The notes under the pieces are model-generated. The model did no database searches. It saw nothing but the letters and a program-made list of their open reading frames with translations, and had not been told where the DNA came from. The position numbers and the translations under genes are program-made. From positions 3,571,001 to 3,635,000 of the forward strand of contig NZ_CP041253.1 of assembly GCF_006575665.1 (NCBI RefSeq): a stretch of 64,000 bases of DNA. Direction: 5' to 3'. The stretch comes from Echinicola soli. Its GTDB lineage: Bacteria > Bacteroidota > Bacteroidia > Cytophagales > Cyclobacteriaceae. Every line of letters begins with the position of its first letter. Position 1 is the first letter of the stretch. Below are positions 36,060 to 45,192 of this stretch, piece after piece.

Positions 36060-36485
36060 TTCAATAGGTTTGTTTATAGGTTTTCTATATTTCATAAATA
36101 TAATTACTGGCATCCGACTAAATTTCAAATATGATTAAAGACTGTCTTTAAACAGAAATTTGAGGGTTTTTATTCCAACCCCTAAAATGACACCTATCCC
36201 CTAAAGGGGAGTTCTAGAAAGTCCTCTTTAGGGGATTTAGGGGTGTAAACAGTTGATTTTTCAATTTGACGATTGTTTTCTCGGACGCCAGTAAATATAA
36301 TCAATATTATGAGGAAAAGTTTTTAGAAAATAAAGATGATGCTGTAAAATACATAAGTGGTGCGATCAGGTTGGAAAAGCGTTTGTCGTATACGTTAAAA
36401 AATCGCAGCCCACTCGTCATCCATAACTCCATAAACTGTATCTTTAACCCAGATTGGTGCGATTACATTAAGAAACTGACTATAT
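36060..36485. other. gene-free stretch with a palindromic repeat
   Basis: 426 bases between divergent genes. The palindromic repeat at 36178-36244 is the main content. A 101-codon open frame at 36266-36571 overlaps the next gene out of frame and shows no protein-like features. Confidence 0.5.
36178..36244. repeat. REP-like nested palindrome
   Basis: Outer arms ACCCCTAAA (36178-36186) and TTTAGGGGT (36236-36244) enclose inner arms TCCCCTAAAG (36197-36206) and CTTTAGGGGA (36226-36235). The repeated CCCCTAAA word and nested symmetry resemble dispersed palindromic repeats that I recall as common in intergenic DNA of Bacteroidota. Only one copy is in this window. Confidence 0.55.
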
Positions 36486-36944
36486 ATGAAAAGGAAACTA
36501 GGCGTATTGATATTGGTTATTTTCTCTTTTTCATCCTGCAAAGATTTGACGGATTCGCTTTACGAGGATAATATTCTAACCTACGATCTTCATACGGTCA
36601 GTACAGAATATGGATACACTGGTGAAGCTATTTTTAAGGAGTTTTCCAATGGTACAGGCATTGAAGTGACCATTCAGCTTTATGGTGATGCCTCAGAAGA
36701 TGAGTATTATTTCCCGGCTCATTTGCACTATGGAGCTTATGAAGCTGGCGCTCATGCAGGCATGGCTGATATGCTGAATAATGTCGATATCAGGCCCTTG
36801 CGCAGTGTGACTGTTCTGGAGGGACATAGTCTTGCTGATCTAATGGAAGATGATTACCATATCAAAGTACATTTGGCAGCCTCAGGGCCAGAATATGACG
36901 TGATTTTGGTAGCCGGAAACGTAGGTCGGGCTGCAGGACAATGA
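36486..36944 (+). CDS. hypothetical lipoprotein
   Basis: 152 residues. The signal peptide ends in a lipobox (FSFSSC, Cys18). The mature part is acidic and probably beta-rich, with YYFPAHLHYG near residue 78 and several other histidines (AGAHAGMADM, EGHSLADLM). The HLH motif and size are reminiscent of CHRD or Cu/Zn-superoxide-dismutase-like folds, but I cannot confirm the fold or metal ligands. It converges with the lipoprotein gene of the TonB receptor unit. Confidence 0.65.
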   Translation: MKRKLGVLILVIFSFSSCKDLTDSLYEDNILTYDLHTVSTEYGYTGEAIFKEFSNGTGIEVTIQLYGDASEDEYYFPAHLHYGAYEAGAHAGMADMLNNVDIRPLRSVTVLEGHSLADLMEDDYHIKVHLAASGPEYDVILVAGNVGRAAGQ

Positions 36945-36961
36945 CCCTGGTCGAATCCATG

Positions 36962-36998
36962 AAAAAAGCCCTGGATTCCAAGTAGAAAACAGGGCTTT
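36962..36998 (-). terminator. terminator for the TonB receptor/lipoprotein unit
   Basis: AAAGCCCTG (36965-36973) pairs with CAGGGCTTT (36990-36998). On the minus strand a run of T follows the stem, 22 bases past the lipoprotein stop codon. It may also serve the plus-strand gene weakly. Confidence 0.65.
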
Positions 36999-37019
36999 GA
37001 AATGCTTGTTTAAGGCGGT

Positions 37020-37622
37020 TTAGAAGATTACATCAAAGTCAATATCCAGATCGCTTTCTCCGCCTGCCTGTACAAAATTCTCCCAACTTGGATTATCGGC
37101 GCCTTCAAAATTCTTGTCTAAATCATGGCGTAATACCAAGTTGAATACACTTGTGCCGTTGCCCGTATTTTCATTAACGGTAACAAAGCCACGAAGCCCT
37201 ATTGGGTTTCTATCTTCGTCTTCATCATCATAGGCATATTCCAGTATGGTGCTTTCTCCTGTGAAAGCACTACCTAGAAAAAAGAACTGGTGTTCGTCTC
37301 CTTCTTCTTTGATTTCCTCTGTGATGTCCTCGTTGGCAATTCCATTATAGGCAGTAATCTCCACTAGGTACCTTTTGCCAGGTTCCAGACCATCGATATC
37401 GTCTATAATAACATTTCCTCCTAATCCTATACCTTCGTCAGAGGAGGCATTATACTCCATGGCAGTTCCAATGATGTCATCATTTCCATCCACCTCTGTA
37501 AAGGTAAGGGTGACGTCAGTAATCACTTCTTGATCCAGCTCGGGAACAGGATCATCTTTACCACAGGACAGCAAAGCTACTGATAAGATGGTCATTACGG
37601 CCAAGGCTGATAGTTTTTTCAT
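37020..37622 (-). CDS. acidic lipoprotein partner of a TonB-dependent receptor
   Basis: 200 residues from the ATG at 37620-37622 (MKKLSALAVMTILSVALLSC), giving a lipobox with Cys20. The mature protein is strongly acidic, with clusters such as EDITEEIKEEGDEHQ and YAYDDEDEDRN. Its beta-strand pattern is regular and the C-terminus reads LDIDFDVIF. It starts 20 bases after the receptor stop codon, so the two are cotranscribed and probably act together at the outer membrane. Such acidic surface could bind cations, but that is inference. The family is known in Bacteroidota without a proven function. Confidence 0.78.
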   Translation of the reverse strand: MKKLSALAVMTILSVALLSCGKDDPVPELDQEVITDVTLTFTEVDGNDDIIGTAMEYNASSDEGIGLGGNVIIDDIDGLEPGKRYLVEITAYNGIANEDITEEIKEEGDEHQFFFLGSAFTGESTILEYAYDDEDEDRNPIGLRGFVTVNENTGNGTSVFNLVLRHDLDKNFEGADNPSWENFVQAGGESDLDIDFDVIF

Positions 37623-37641
37623 ATTGATCATAGTCTTTTGG

Positions 37642-39942
37642 TTAAAATTCATATTTGAGTCTTAGGGTGATATTTCGACCCATTTCATGGGTAAAATACC
37701 GGAATCGGTTCATATAATCTTTGTATTCGGTATTGAATATATTGTTTACAGTGAGGCTTCCTTTTAGATTGGACTTTTCTTTCTCCAATAGTGTTCTGTT
37801 GATACTGGCACTCCACAGGTTGTAGCCTACAGGTGCAGGAGCCAGGTCAAAGTCCGGTTCCCTTCTTTGTTTGAATACAGAAAGGTTACTAAGTTCCAGT
37901 TTTCCGATTTTATCTGTTTGGTAAACCAAGCCTGTTTCCAGTCTGTCGGCAGGGATAAATGGAAGATAAGTTTGCTCCGTAAGATTTTTAGCCCTGATCA
38001 TACTGCCTTTAATGAACCATGATAGCGAGGGCAGTAGCCTGTAATCTGTACTCAAATCTATCCCCCAGAAAGAGGCATCTGTCTGGAGGTATTCATAGAC
38101 ATTGAAGGTGCCTCTGAGCGATACATATTCCTCACCCGTTGGGTTGAGATATATATAATTATTGATTTTATGGTAGTAACCCGATAGTTCTGCATTTACC
38201 TTATCATTGCTGAAATTCACCGTGTTTACCCATTTTATGGCCTGTTCACTGACAAGATTAGGATCTCCTATTTCAACTGCCGCAGCACCATGGTGTAGAC
38301 CTTGGCTAAACTGCTCATTTATATTTGGTGGCCTCCAGGCAGAGCCCAAGTTGGTGGTAAGGAGCAAGTTTTTATCCAGGCTGTATCCAGCGCCTAGAAA
38401 TGCGGTGAAGTTTCTGAAAGTGAAATCCTGCTCGTTCAACTCTCCCTGATTATAGCGGGCTGCATCCACATAGCGATAATCGTAGCGTGCGCCCCCCTCG
38501 AGTTCTAGTGGCCCATTGGTATATTTCTCGATCAAGAATGCTCCCAGGTTAACCATATCATAGTTTGGGATGAGCGGTGTCACCCCTGTGCCCGGGATAT
38601 TGTTATTGGCTTGCTGGAGTGCACTGACGCCGATGGACCCATTCCAGTTTTTGCTTGAGGGATGTTCATAGCTCAAGTCAAGCGTATTGGTAAATAGCTC
38701 CAAATCCAGCGCAGCGCGGTCATTTAACGCACCTCTTCGGACATCGTATTCTTGGCGGTTATTTTGTTGGAAAGCATATTTGATGTTAATGACACCATCG
38801 TTGTTAAGATGGTAGTGACCTTTGGCTTTTAGGAGTTGGTGGACTACTTCCTGCCTGGGGTTTTCGATGGTATAAGTGAAGTCCGGGTTTGAAAAGGGCC
38901 TGCCGTTGGCAATCAATTCTGCCAAGTCGGAGGAGTTACCCGTATGACTATCGCTCAAAATCCCAATGGTCGTGGCAAATCGGCTATAGAAGAGTTCCAT
39001 TCCCAATTCCTTGGTGTTATAGCCTATTGCTCCAGAGAAATTTAGTTCCCGCATGCCGGTATTATCCTGATAATATTCCGGCGTTTTGATATTTCCCCCG
39101 TTCCTTGAGGATGCCTGGACACGGTAGCCAAACCCGTGAAGGTTTTTTAAACCGCTTTCAAGGCTAAAAGCAGCCGCTCCATTCCACCCATTTGTGCCTC
39201 CTACCAACGTAGCAGATCCAGTGGTGCCTGCAGACACGGGAAGTTTAGGAGGGCTAACCAAAATGACACCACCCATGGCCTCTGGCCCAAAGCGTACTGT
39301 CTCGGCTCCCTTAACCACGGAAATATCCTCTGCCAAAAAAGGATCCACTTCCGGGGCATGTTCGCCTCCCCATTGCTGGCCCTCTTGCCTCACTTCATTG
39401 TTAAGAATCATGATGCGATTACTGTGCATGCCGTGGATGACAGGCTTACTGATATTGGCACCTGTGGTGAATGTGGTTACCCCGGGAAGTTCCTTGAGCG
39501 TTTCACCAAGGTTTTTGCCGCGGTTTTCATCCAATATATCTTTGCCCAAGTGGGTGATGCCGTTCAGGGTATTGACCGCGTTTTTATGCCCGATAATTTC
39601 CACTCCATCGATCAAATACTCCTTGGAAACCAGACGAATGGTCATGTTGACATGATCGTGCACATTAAGTTGGAGAAGTTGACTGGAATACCCTAAAAAT
39701 TCAACGCTTATGCCATAGTGTCCTTCACAGACATCCTCTAGATGGAAGTTGCCATTTTGATTGGTAATGGCGCCCTTTTCCAGTTCCTTTATCCAGATAT
39801 ATGCGCCTTCAATAGGTTCTTGACTTTCTCGGTCTACTACTTTTCCTTTTACATCGAATGCACACTTATCTTGCGAAAAAGCAGGGTGGCAGATTGCTAA
39901 GAAGAATAAGATGAAAGCTTGTAGCTGTAGCATTTTGATCAT
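37642..39942 (-). CDS. TonB-dependent receptor with carboxypeptidase-regulatory N-domain
   Basis: 766 residues from the ATG at 39940-39942 (MIKMLQLQAFILFF..., signal ending HPAFSQ). The frame extends to a TTG at 39981, but that TTG is the -33 element of a good promoter, so the extension is rejected. Order: signal, CarboxypepD-reg domain (VKGKVVDRESQEPIEGAYI), plug (LGETLKELPGVTTFTTGANI, VVKGAETVRFGPEAMGG), then a 22-strand barrel ending in NITLRLKYEF with terminal Phe. The plug start EHAPEVDPFLAED resembles ZnuD-like receptors. It imports a scarce ligand across the outer membrane using TonB; metal or metal complex is only a guess. Confidence 0.9.
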   Translation of the reverse strand: MIKMLQLQAFILFFLAICHPAFSQDKCAFDVKGKVVDRESQEPIEGAYIWIKELEKGAITNQNGNFHLEDVCEGHYGISVEFLGYSSQLLQLNVHDHVNMTIRLVSKEYLIDGVEIIGHKNAVNTLNGITHLGKDILDENRGKNLGETLKELPGVTTFTTGANISKPVIHGMHSNRIMILNNEVRQEGQQWGGEHAPEVDPFLAEDISVVKGAETVRFGPEAMGGVILVSPPKLPVSAGTTGSATLVGGTNGWNGAAAFSLESGLKNLHGFGYRVQASSRNGGNIKTPEYYQDNTGMRELNFSGAIGYNTKELGMELFYSRFATTIGILSDSHTGNSSDLAELIANGRPFSNPDFTYTIENPRQEVVHQLLKAKGHYHLNNDGVINIKYAFQQNNRQEYDVRRGALNDRAALDLELFTNTLDLSYEHPSSKNWNGSIGVSALQQANNNIPGTGVTPLIPNYDMVNLGAFLIEKYTNGPLELEGGARYDYRYVDAARYNQGELNEQDFTFRNFTAFLGAGYSLDKNLLLTTNLGSAWRPPNINEQFSQGLHHGAAAVEIGDPNLVSEQAIKWVNTVNFSNDKVNAELSGYYHKINNYIYLNPTGEEYVSLRGTFNVYEYLQTDASFWGIDLSTDYRLLPSLSWFIKGSMIRAKNLTEQTYLPFIPADRLETGLVYQTDKIGKLELSNLSVFKQRREPDFDLAPAPVGYNLWSASINRTLLEKEKSNLKGSLTVNNIFNTEYKDYMNRFRYFTHEMGRNITLRLKYEF

Positions 39943-39949
39943 GAGAGCA

Positions 39950-39981
39950 CAAATATAGTGCAATAACGTTGCTAAATGCAA
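39950..39981 (-). promoter_or_regulatory. promoter of the TonB receptor/lipoprotein unit
   Basis: On the minus strand TTG (39979-39981), a 21-base spacer and TATATTTG (39950-39957), an exact -7 match. Transcription would start about at the ATG at 39942, so the message may be leaderless. Confidence 0.5.
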
Positions 39982-40221
39982 TTAGGTTTCATGAAAAGTA
40001 TTAATTGCTCTCTTGGATCTTAAATAAAGAATTCTTTTAGTTTGGAGAGAACAGCAGTTAATAGCTATAAACTCTTGCGCTAGTTTCCAAACTTGCTCAA
40101 ATTAAGCTTATTACGGTATTAATTATTGTTTTTTGTTGTTGGCTCTTTATTTTTTTGAAAGGAGAAATGGAAATTTATCGGCCTTCATGAACTCGCTGCA
40201 TTTCGTTAGTGGGAAAAAGAC

Positions 40222-40292
40222 CCCGCCATTACGTTACACTTGTATTGACAGCAGATTGAAATTACTTCTATGCTGCAGTGCGTAATGACGGG
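40222..40292. repeat. imperfect palindromic repeat
   Basis: CCCGCCATTACG (40222-40233) pairs with CGTAATGACGGG (40281-40292) with one mismatch. An inner stem CAGCA (40249-40253)/TGCTG (40271-40275) is nested. The CGTCATTACG-type ends resemble dispersed palindromic repeats seen in many bacteria. Confidence 0.4.
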
Positions 40293-40329
40293 AATCTATG
40301 TGATAGCCTTTTGGCTTAGTTAAATGCTA

Positions 40330-43098
40330 TTAATTCTCATAAACTGGCTTATCTCCTCCAAAAGCCCTCAAATTATAGGTAAGGGTGAGCATAAAGAACT
40401 GTCTGAGGACATCGGTTCTTTCTGTCTCGATATAAACGTCTGTAACACTCCTGTTGATACTGGTGTTTTGGTTTAGCAGGTCGAATACGGTCATTTTAAG
40501 TTCAAGGTTCTGGGTAGGAGGAAAACGATACCCAAAGTCAGCGTTCATTAGCCAAACTGACTGGTCATAGGCTTCTCCCAAGCCGACATAGAATTGGTTG
40601 TTTACATTGGAGCTGATGAAGAACCCTTTCCAAAAATTCCAGTATAGATCCAATCGGGTTTCATGGGAGTAATACTCCGTATTTCTGTTTTCCTGGATAG
40701 AGCTCTTTACTAGGTTATAGTTTCCTGATGTGCTGATATTAAAGTCAAGATCTTCCCCTACATTACTGCTGATGCCTACCCCTTGGCCAAGTCCAAGGTT
40801 ATGGTTGTTATTGAGTTGGTCATTGATTAGCCCTGGAGTATTGGAGTAACTGATCCGTGTGTCCAAGTTTAGATTGCTTTTCATGAAACTCAAGGGAAAG
40901 CCAAACGAGATGCTGGTATTTGCGTTCCAGGCCCTGCTCAGATTGACCGGCATGCTGAGCTGCCCGCCTTGCCTCAGGAGTACATCATCTTGGATCAGGG
41001 TATCCCGTGAGGCGATGTAGGTGCTGGTTCCCATGAAGTTGTTGCGCAACCCTGCGGAGAACCACATAAAGAAAGATTTGGAGTTTTCAAGGTTGATTTT
41101 CCGAATCCTGGAAAAGATTCTGTGCTCATATTCCTGCTCCAGTTCTGGGTTACCCATGGAAATCTGCAGTGGGTTACTGTTGTTGATCACATCCTGTAAC
41201 TGCCTTACGGAAGGCGCTTCAGTATCTGTCCTGTAGCCAACTCGCACACTCAGGGATTTGTTGGGCTCGTAGTCTACAAATAACCGGGGTACAAAGTTCT
41301 TGAAAGTCCTTTTCGTGTTTTCATATCCGGGAAATAGGCGATCACTATTGAGTTTGGAGACTTCGTAATTCATGGATGAAAATATTCTCCAGATTTCACC
41401 AGAATAGCGGTAGCCCAAACTGATTTCATGTCTCTGGTAATTGTTTTCAAATTTATTACTCAAAGTACTGTCTTTTTCAAAGGTAGTAGATTCCATTTCC
41501 CGTTGGGACACGTCTTGTATGTTGTCGCTTTTGTCATTCCCTATTTCATATTCCACTCTTAATTGGGAATTTTCACCAATGGGTTCGGTGTATTCAATTT
41601 CTGCTTCATACTCGAAAGACCCGTTTTCATTGTTGGTCCTTTGAATTAAGCTGTCCAAGTTACCACTTTGATAATTTTGGTTGACAGAAATCAGCATTGA
41701 TTCACTCTTATTATCCCTGTAGCCTGTCTCTATACTCGTGGAGATGGTTCTTCCAGGTTTGTTGAATTTGTAACGATAAGTGAAGTCATTATCAAACCTC
41801 AATCCTTCATTAGTGCTTTCTGTGGCGTTTACGGTCTCACTTATGGGAGTCGACTGATCAAAGAGGTTAACAGCAGCAAGTCTATTGGTGGAATTTCCTT
41901 TTTCATAGGAAAGACGTGGCCTCCAAATGATGGCGTGTTTTTCCGTAATATCATATTCTAACTTCATATTTATACGATGTAGTTGGCTGTTGCTTTCCTC
42001 ATGCCTTTCTTCATCATAAAACTGCAAACTGTCACTTGGAAGAATATATTCCCTGGTAGACATTCTACTTAGCGTGTTTTGACTGTCATTAAAGAAGTAA
42101 TTTCCCGAAAAACGCGCCTTGCCATCGTCAAATTTGTCTGTAAAGTTGGTGCCCAGGGCATTGGTTTTGGTAATGCCGGGTTGTTCGCGGACGGTAATGT
42201 CATCACTGTCCCTTCGTCCCCATCCACGGCTGTTCCCAGACCCAAAGGCCCCGGTAAGGTCGTCTGCAGAGAAGTTTTGTTGGTTGATGTTATTGCTGAG
42301 GCCAAGCAAGGAAAGGCGCTGGGCACCTTCAAAAAAGTGGACCGCACCACCTGCGAGGTAATTGTCATCCGTCCCATAGCCGGCAAATAGCTGCCCAAAT
42401 TTCCCGCCACGGGTTTCTTTTTTGGTGATGATATTAATGGTCTTAATGGTCTCTCCATCGTCAAATCCTGTCAAACGAGCCTGATCACTCTTTTGATCAA
42501 GAAATTCAATCTTATCGATAACGGCCACTGGTAGGTTTTGCATGGCCATTGCAGGGTCATCCCCAAAAAACGGTTCTCCATCCACCAACACCCTGCCGAC
42601 GGTTTCTCCCTGAACCTCAATGGTTCCACCGTTCATTCTGACACCGGGCATTTTTCTGACCAGTTCACCTGCACTGGCCTGAGAGCGTGTTTTGTAGGCG
42701 TTGGCATTAAAGGATACTGTGTCTCCCTTTACCTCTCCAGTCATTGCCTGTCCCTGGATTTCTACTTCCTGTAGCTGGTTGGCATCTTCCTCTAGGGTTA
42801 TTGTCCCAAAATTGCTTATACTATTACCTTCAATACTTCTTCGCAGGGTCTTGTAGCCGATGAAACTGACTTCCAAAACGAACGTGCTTGCCTTAGGTTT
42901 AGTGATCTTAAATTCACCGTTCTCGTCTGTGTAGGTATTGGCCAGGTTATTATTCTCAGCATCCTTCAAAAAAATGTAAGCTCCAGGGAGCGTTTCCTTG
43001 GATTCCTTGTCCACTACCTTCCCTCGGAGCATATTTTGCCCTATGAGGTCTCCACATAGTAACAAGCAGAAAAAAAGTAGGAGGTAAATCTTACGCAT
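40330..43098 (-). CDS. TonB-dependent receptor-like outer-membrane protein (beta-barrel family 3)
   Basis: 922 residues. A signal peptide (MRKIYLLLFFCLLLCGDLIGQ) is followed by a carboxypeptidase-regulatory domain (RGKVVDKESKETLPGAYIFL, about 24-110), a plug (ELVRKMPGVRMNGGTIEVQG, about 143-240) and a large C-terminal barrel. The plug lacks the usual GGVIN element and the barrel is of the OMP_b-brl_3 type, common in Bacteroidota. The substrate is unknown; no SusD-like partner or surface lipoprotein lies next to it. The start is separated from the S8 peptidase gene by 499 bases. Confidence 0.88.
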   Translation of the reverse strand: MRKIYLLLFFCLLLCGDLIGQNMLRGKVVDKESKETLPGAYIFLKDAENNNLANTYTDENGEFKITKPKASTFVLEVSFIGYKTLRRSIEGNSISNFGTITLEEDANQLQEVEIQGQAMTGEVKGDTVSFNANAYKTRSQASAGELVRKMPGVRMNGGTIEVQGETVGRVLVDGEPFFGDDPAMAMQNLPVAVIDKIEFLDQKSDQARLTGFDDGETIKTINIITKKETRGGKFGQLFAGYGTDDNYLAGGAVHFFEGAQRLSLLGLSNNINQQNFSADDLTGAFGSGNSRGWGRRDSDDITVREQPGITKTNALGTNFTDKFDDGKARFSGNYFFNDSQNTLSRMSTREYILPSDSLQFYDEERHEESNSQLHRINMKLEYDITEKHAIIWRPRLSYEKGNSTNRLAAVNLFDQSTPISETVNATESTNEGLRFDNDFTYRYKFNKPGRTISTSIETGYRDNKSESMLISVNQNYQSGNLDSLIQRTNNENGSFEYEAEIEYTEPIGENSQLRVEYEIGNDKSDNIQDVSQREMESTTFEKDSTLSNKFENNYQRHEISLGYRYSGEIWRIFSSMNYEVSKLNSDRLFPGYENTKRTFKNFVPRLFVDYEPNKSLSVRVGYRTDTEAPSVRQLQDVINNSNPLQISMGNPELEQEYEHRIFSRIRKINLENSKSFFMWFSAGLRNNFMGTSTYIASRDTLIQDDVLLRQGGQLSMPVNLSRAWNANTSISFGFPLSFMKSNLNLDTRISYSNTPGLINDQLNNNHNLGLGQGVGISSNVGEDLDFNISTSGNYNLVKSSIQENRNTEYYSHETRLDLYWNFWKGFFISSNVNNQFYVGLGEAYDQSVWLMNADFGYRFPPTQNLELKMTVFDLLNQNTSINRSVTDVYIETERTDVLRQFFMLTLTYNLRAFGGDKPVYEN

Positions 43099-43597
43099 AA
43101 TGTTGTTTTTGAGTTAGTTGTGTTTGTTTTTTACTGGTGATCGTTACTTTATTAGACTCCTAAATTACGTAAAGGTTTACCTTAGGATTGCTTTATTGTA
43201 TGAGTGGAGTGTATTTAAGGTGAGTGGGGTAAATAGATGGTGGGAATTTGGGCGGGGCAGCCTAAAAAAAACATCAAATGCGGCTTCCTTAGGTGCTAAG
43301 AAAGTCGGGATCATTGATCCTTAAATTATTTAAGTGGTTTTGATCCCCTATACAAGAGACCAACTACTCGTTTTCAGGGCGATGAGAGCTCGAAAAAAAG
43401 GGGCTGTGTTTACCAAAATAGACTGGTTTTGAAATGGTTTGTATAATATTGATATATGGTGTGTTTTTATGGTTGATATTGTGTTGTTCGTTTATATTTT
43501 TGGCTTTTTTGTTGATTTAATTTTGCGTATTTATTATTGAATTAATTTTTATTTATATGTTTGTTTATGATTTATAAGAAAAAAACAGGGGTCTGAA
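43099..43597. other. AT-rich gene-free stretch upstream of the S8 peptidase
   Basis: 499 bases between divergent genes. From about 43440 the DNA is very AT-rich and contains a promoter-like pair (43473-43502). A 68-codon frame at 43118-43324 looks non-coding. Confidence 0.5.
43473..43502 (+). promoter_or_regulatory. promoter of the S8 peptidase gene
   Basis: TTG (43473-43475), a 19-base spacer and TATTTTTG (43495-43502) match the Bacteroidota consensus exactly. It would give a leader of about 90 bases. Confidence 0.5.
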
Positions 43598-44830
43598 ATG
43601 CGATTATTTATATTTAAACGTTTGGTTGCGTTTTGTCTATTGTTTGTGGTGATATGGGCTTGTCATTCGGATTTGCCAATTCCCGCTGACAGTTCCCATA
43701 TGGGACATAATGGAGAGGTTTTGCAAATTCTTGAAAACCGGTATATCATTATTTTGAAGGAAGAAAATGCAGGGCTGTTGTTGACACAGGACAGAGAATC
43801 GATTAAGCAGCAAATAACTGACTTTGCAGATGATATGTTGAATGGGCTGTCCATACAAAAAGATCGGATAGACCATGTTTATAGTGGCGGGATTTATGGG
43901 TTTTCAGCTTATTTGAACGAGCAGGAATATAAGAAATTGAGCAGGATGCCTGATGTGGCGATGATAGAAAAAGACCGTGAAATTAGTTTTAAGGATATTG
44001 GCCCTGAAATAAGCCAGGATTTTTACGGGGGGGCAGCTGGAAGGGTGTCAGGAGACTTGGTGCCCTATGGTGTAGAGCGGGTGGGAGGCCCCAAAGCCTA
44101 TACAGGCAATAATGTGGTGTATATAGTGGACAGTGGCATTGATCTGAATAACGATGAACTGAACGTAAATGAATCCCGAGGATTTAATGCCATATATACC
44201 GGGGAAGAAAGTAGGACCTTCCAGGATTTTAATGGGCATGGAACACATGTGGCAGGGATCGTAGGGGCAAAAATGGACGGTAAAGGCATTGCAGGGGTCG
44301 CTGCAGGTGCCCAGGTAGTTCCTGTTAAAATTGTCGATCAAGATGGACGTGGTACCTATTCTGGAATTTTAGCGGCTTTAGATCATATAATGGAAGATGG
44401 CTGTAAGGGTGATGTGGTCAATGTCAGTTTGACCGGTCCTATCACGCCTACACTGGAAACGTCAATACTTAAAGCGACTGAAAAGGGAATATATTTTGTT
44501 TTTGCTGCTGGAAATGATAGTGATGATGCTAACAACTATTCCCCTGGAAGGCTAAATGGTAAATATTTCTCTACTGTGTCGGCGATGGATGAAAATGATG
44601 TGTTTGCCGAGTTTTCCAATTATGGCAATCCACCTATCGATTGGTGTGCTCCCGGGGTTGGGATTCTTTCCACATGGATAGATGGGCAATTTAATTTTAG
44701 AAGTGGTACATCCTATGCCGCCCCACATGTGGCAGCCTTGATTTTATTGGGCGGTCCGGCAAAGGGAGGTCTGGTAAAAAATGATCCCGATGGCATTTGC
44801 GATCCTATTGCAGTATGGAAGTGTCCTTGA
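43598..44830 (+). CDS. subtilisin-like serine protease, lipoprotein
   Basis: 410 residues. The signal ends with a lipobox (VVIWAC, Cys22). An I9-type propeptide (YIIILKEEN to MIEKDREISF, about 45-130) precedes the S8 catalytic domain. The triad is complete: Asp in VVYIVDSGID, His in NGHGTHVAGIVG and Ser in GTSYAAPHVAAL, with the oxyanion asparagine in AAGNDSDD. It should be exported, lipid-anchored and autoprocessed. The C-terminus is short (ICDPIAVWKCP) with two cysteines that may form a disulfide. No sorting domain is present. Confidence 0.93.
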   Translation: MRLFIFKRLVAFCLLFVVIWACHSDLPIPADSSHMGHNGEVLQILENRYIIILKEENAGLLLTQDRESIKQQITDFADDMLNGLSIQKDRIDHVYSGGIYGFSAYLNEQEYKKLSRMPDVAMIEKDREISFKDIGPEISQDFYGGAAGRVSGDLVPYGVERVGGPKAYTGNNVVYIVDSGIDLNNDELNVNESRGFNAIYTGEESRTFQDFNGHGTHVAGIVGAKMDGKGIAGVAAGAQVVPVKIVDQDGRGTYSGILAALDHIMEDGCKGDVVNVSLTGPITPTLETSILKATEKGIYFVFAAGNDSDDANNYSPGRLNGKYFSTVSAMDENDVFAEFSNYGNPPIDWCAPGVGILSTWIDGQFNFRSGTSYAAPHVAALILLGGPAKGGLVKNDPDGICDPIAVWKCP

Positions 44831-44873
44831 TGTAGGGGCCGAGGATTGGCAGTGGAGAATTCGATCGCTACTT

Positions 44874-45092
44874 TTACTTTATCCTCTTTTTAAGCTCAAC
44901 AAGTAAGTATTCCAGTCCATTGACCCTAATTTCATACATGGTGTGAAGCCACATGCCGAGTTTGCCTTCTGGAAATCCTTTCCCATGCATCCAAACGAGA
45001 TAATGTTCAGGAATATCACAGATCAATTTGCCCTTGTATTTCCCAAATGGCATCTTTTTAGTAACTAGATCTACAAGTATTTCTTTTTGCAT
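44874..45092 (-). CDS. DUF3820 family small protein
   Basis: 72 residues. The family motif MPFGKYKGKLICDIPEHYLVW is split by no gap and leads to FPEGKLGMWLHTMYEI. The same fold occurs in a Pseudomonas protein described as a quorum-regulated virulence factor, and FGKYKG segments are found in nucleic-acid-linked proteins. Function unknown. It is divergent from the serine hydrolase gene. Confidence 0.85.
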   Translation of the reverse strand: MQKEILVDLVTKKMPFGKYKGKLICDIPEHYLVWMHGKGFPEGKLGMWLHTMYEIRVNGLEYLLVELKKRIK

Positions 45093-45192
45093 ACGCGAAG
45101 ATATTCTAAATTCCTTTTAACTTTAAAAAGAAATGGAAATACTCCTTCCATTTTCACCAGCGGCAATGTGTAAGGAGTCTGATTTTGGTTAT

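Larger units (their letters stand above)
39943..40329. other. gene-free stretch between the two TonB receptor genes
   Basis: 387 bases. It contains the receptor promoter at its left end (39950-39981) and an imperfect palindromic repeat (40222-40292). The remainder is AT-rich without recognised features. Confidence 0.5.

Noticed and set aside
36266..36571. 101-codon plus-strand open frame before the lipoprotein gene
   Set aside because: It overlaps the well-supported lipoprotein gene out of frame, has no signal or domain, and its start region is next to a palindromic repeat.
39194..39655. 153-codon open frame antisense to the TonB receptor plug
   Set aside because: Shadow of the receptor gene, which has a full set of family motifs.
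43118..43324. 68-codon plus-strand open frame upstream of the S8 peptidase
   Set aside because: No signals or similarity; the real promoter and gene lie further downstream.
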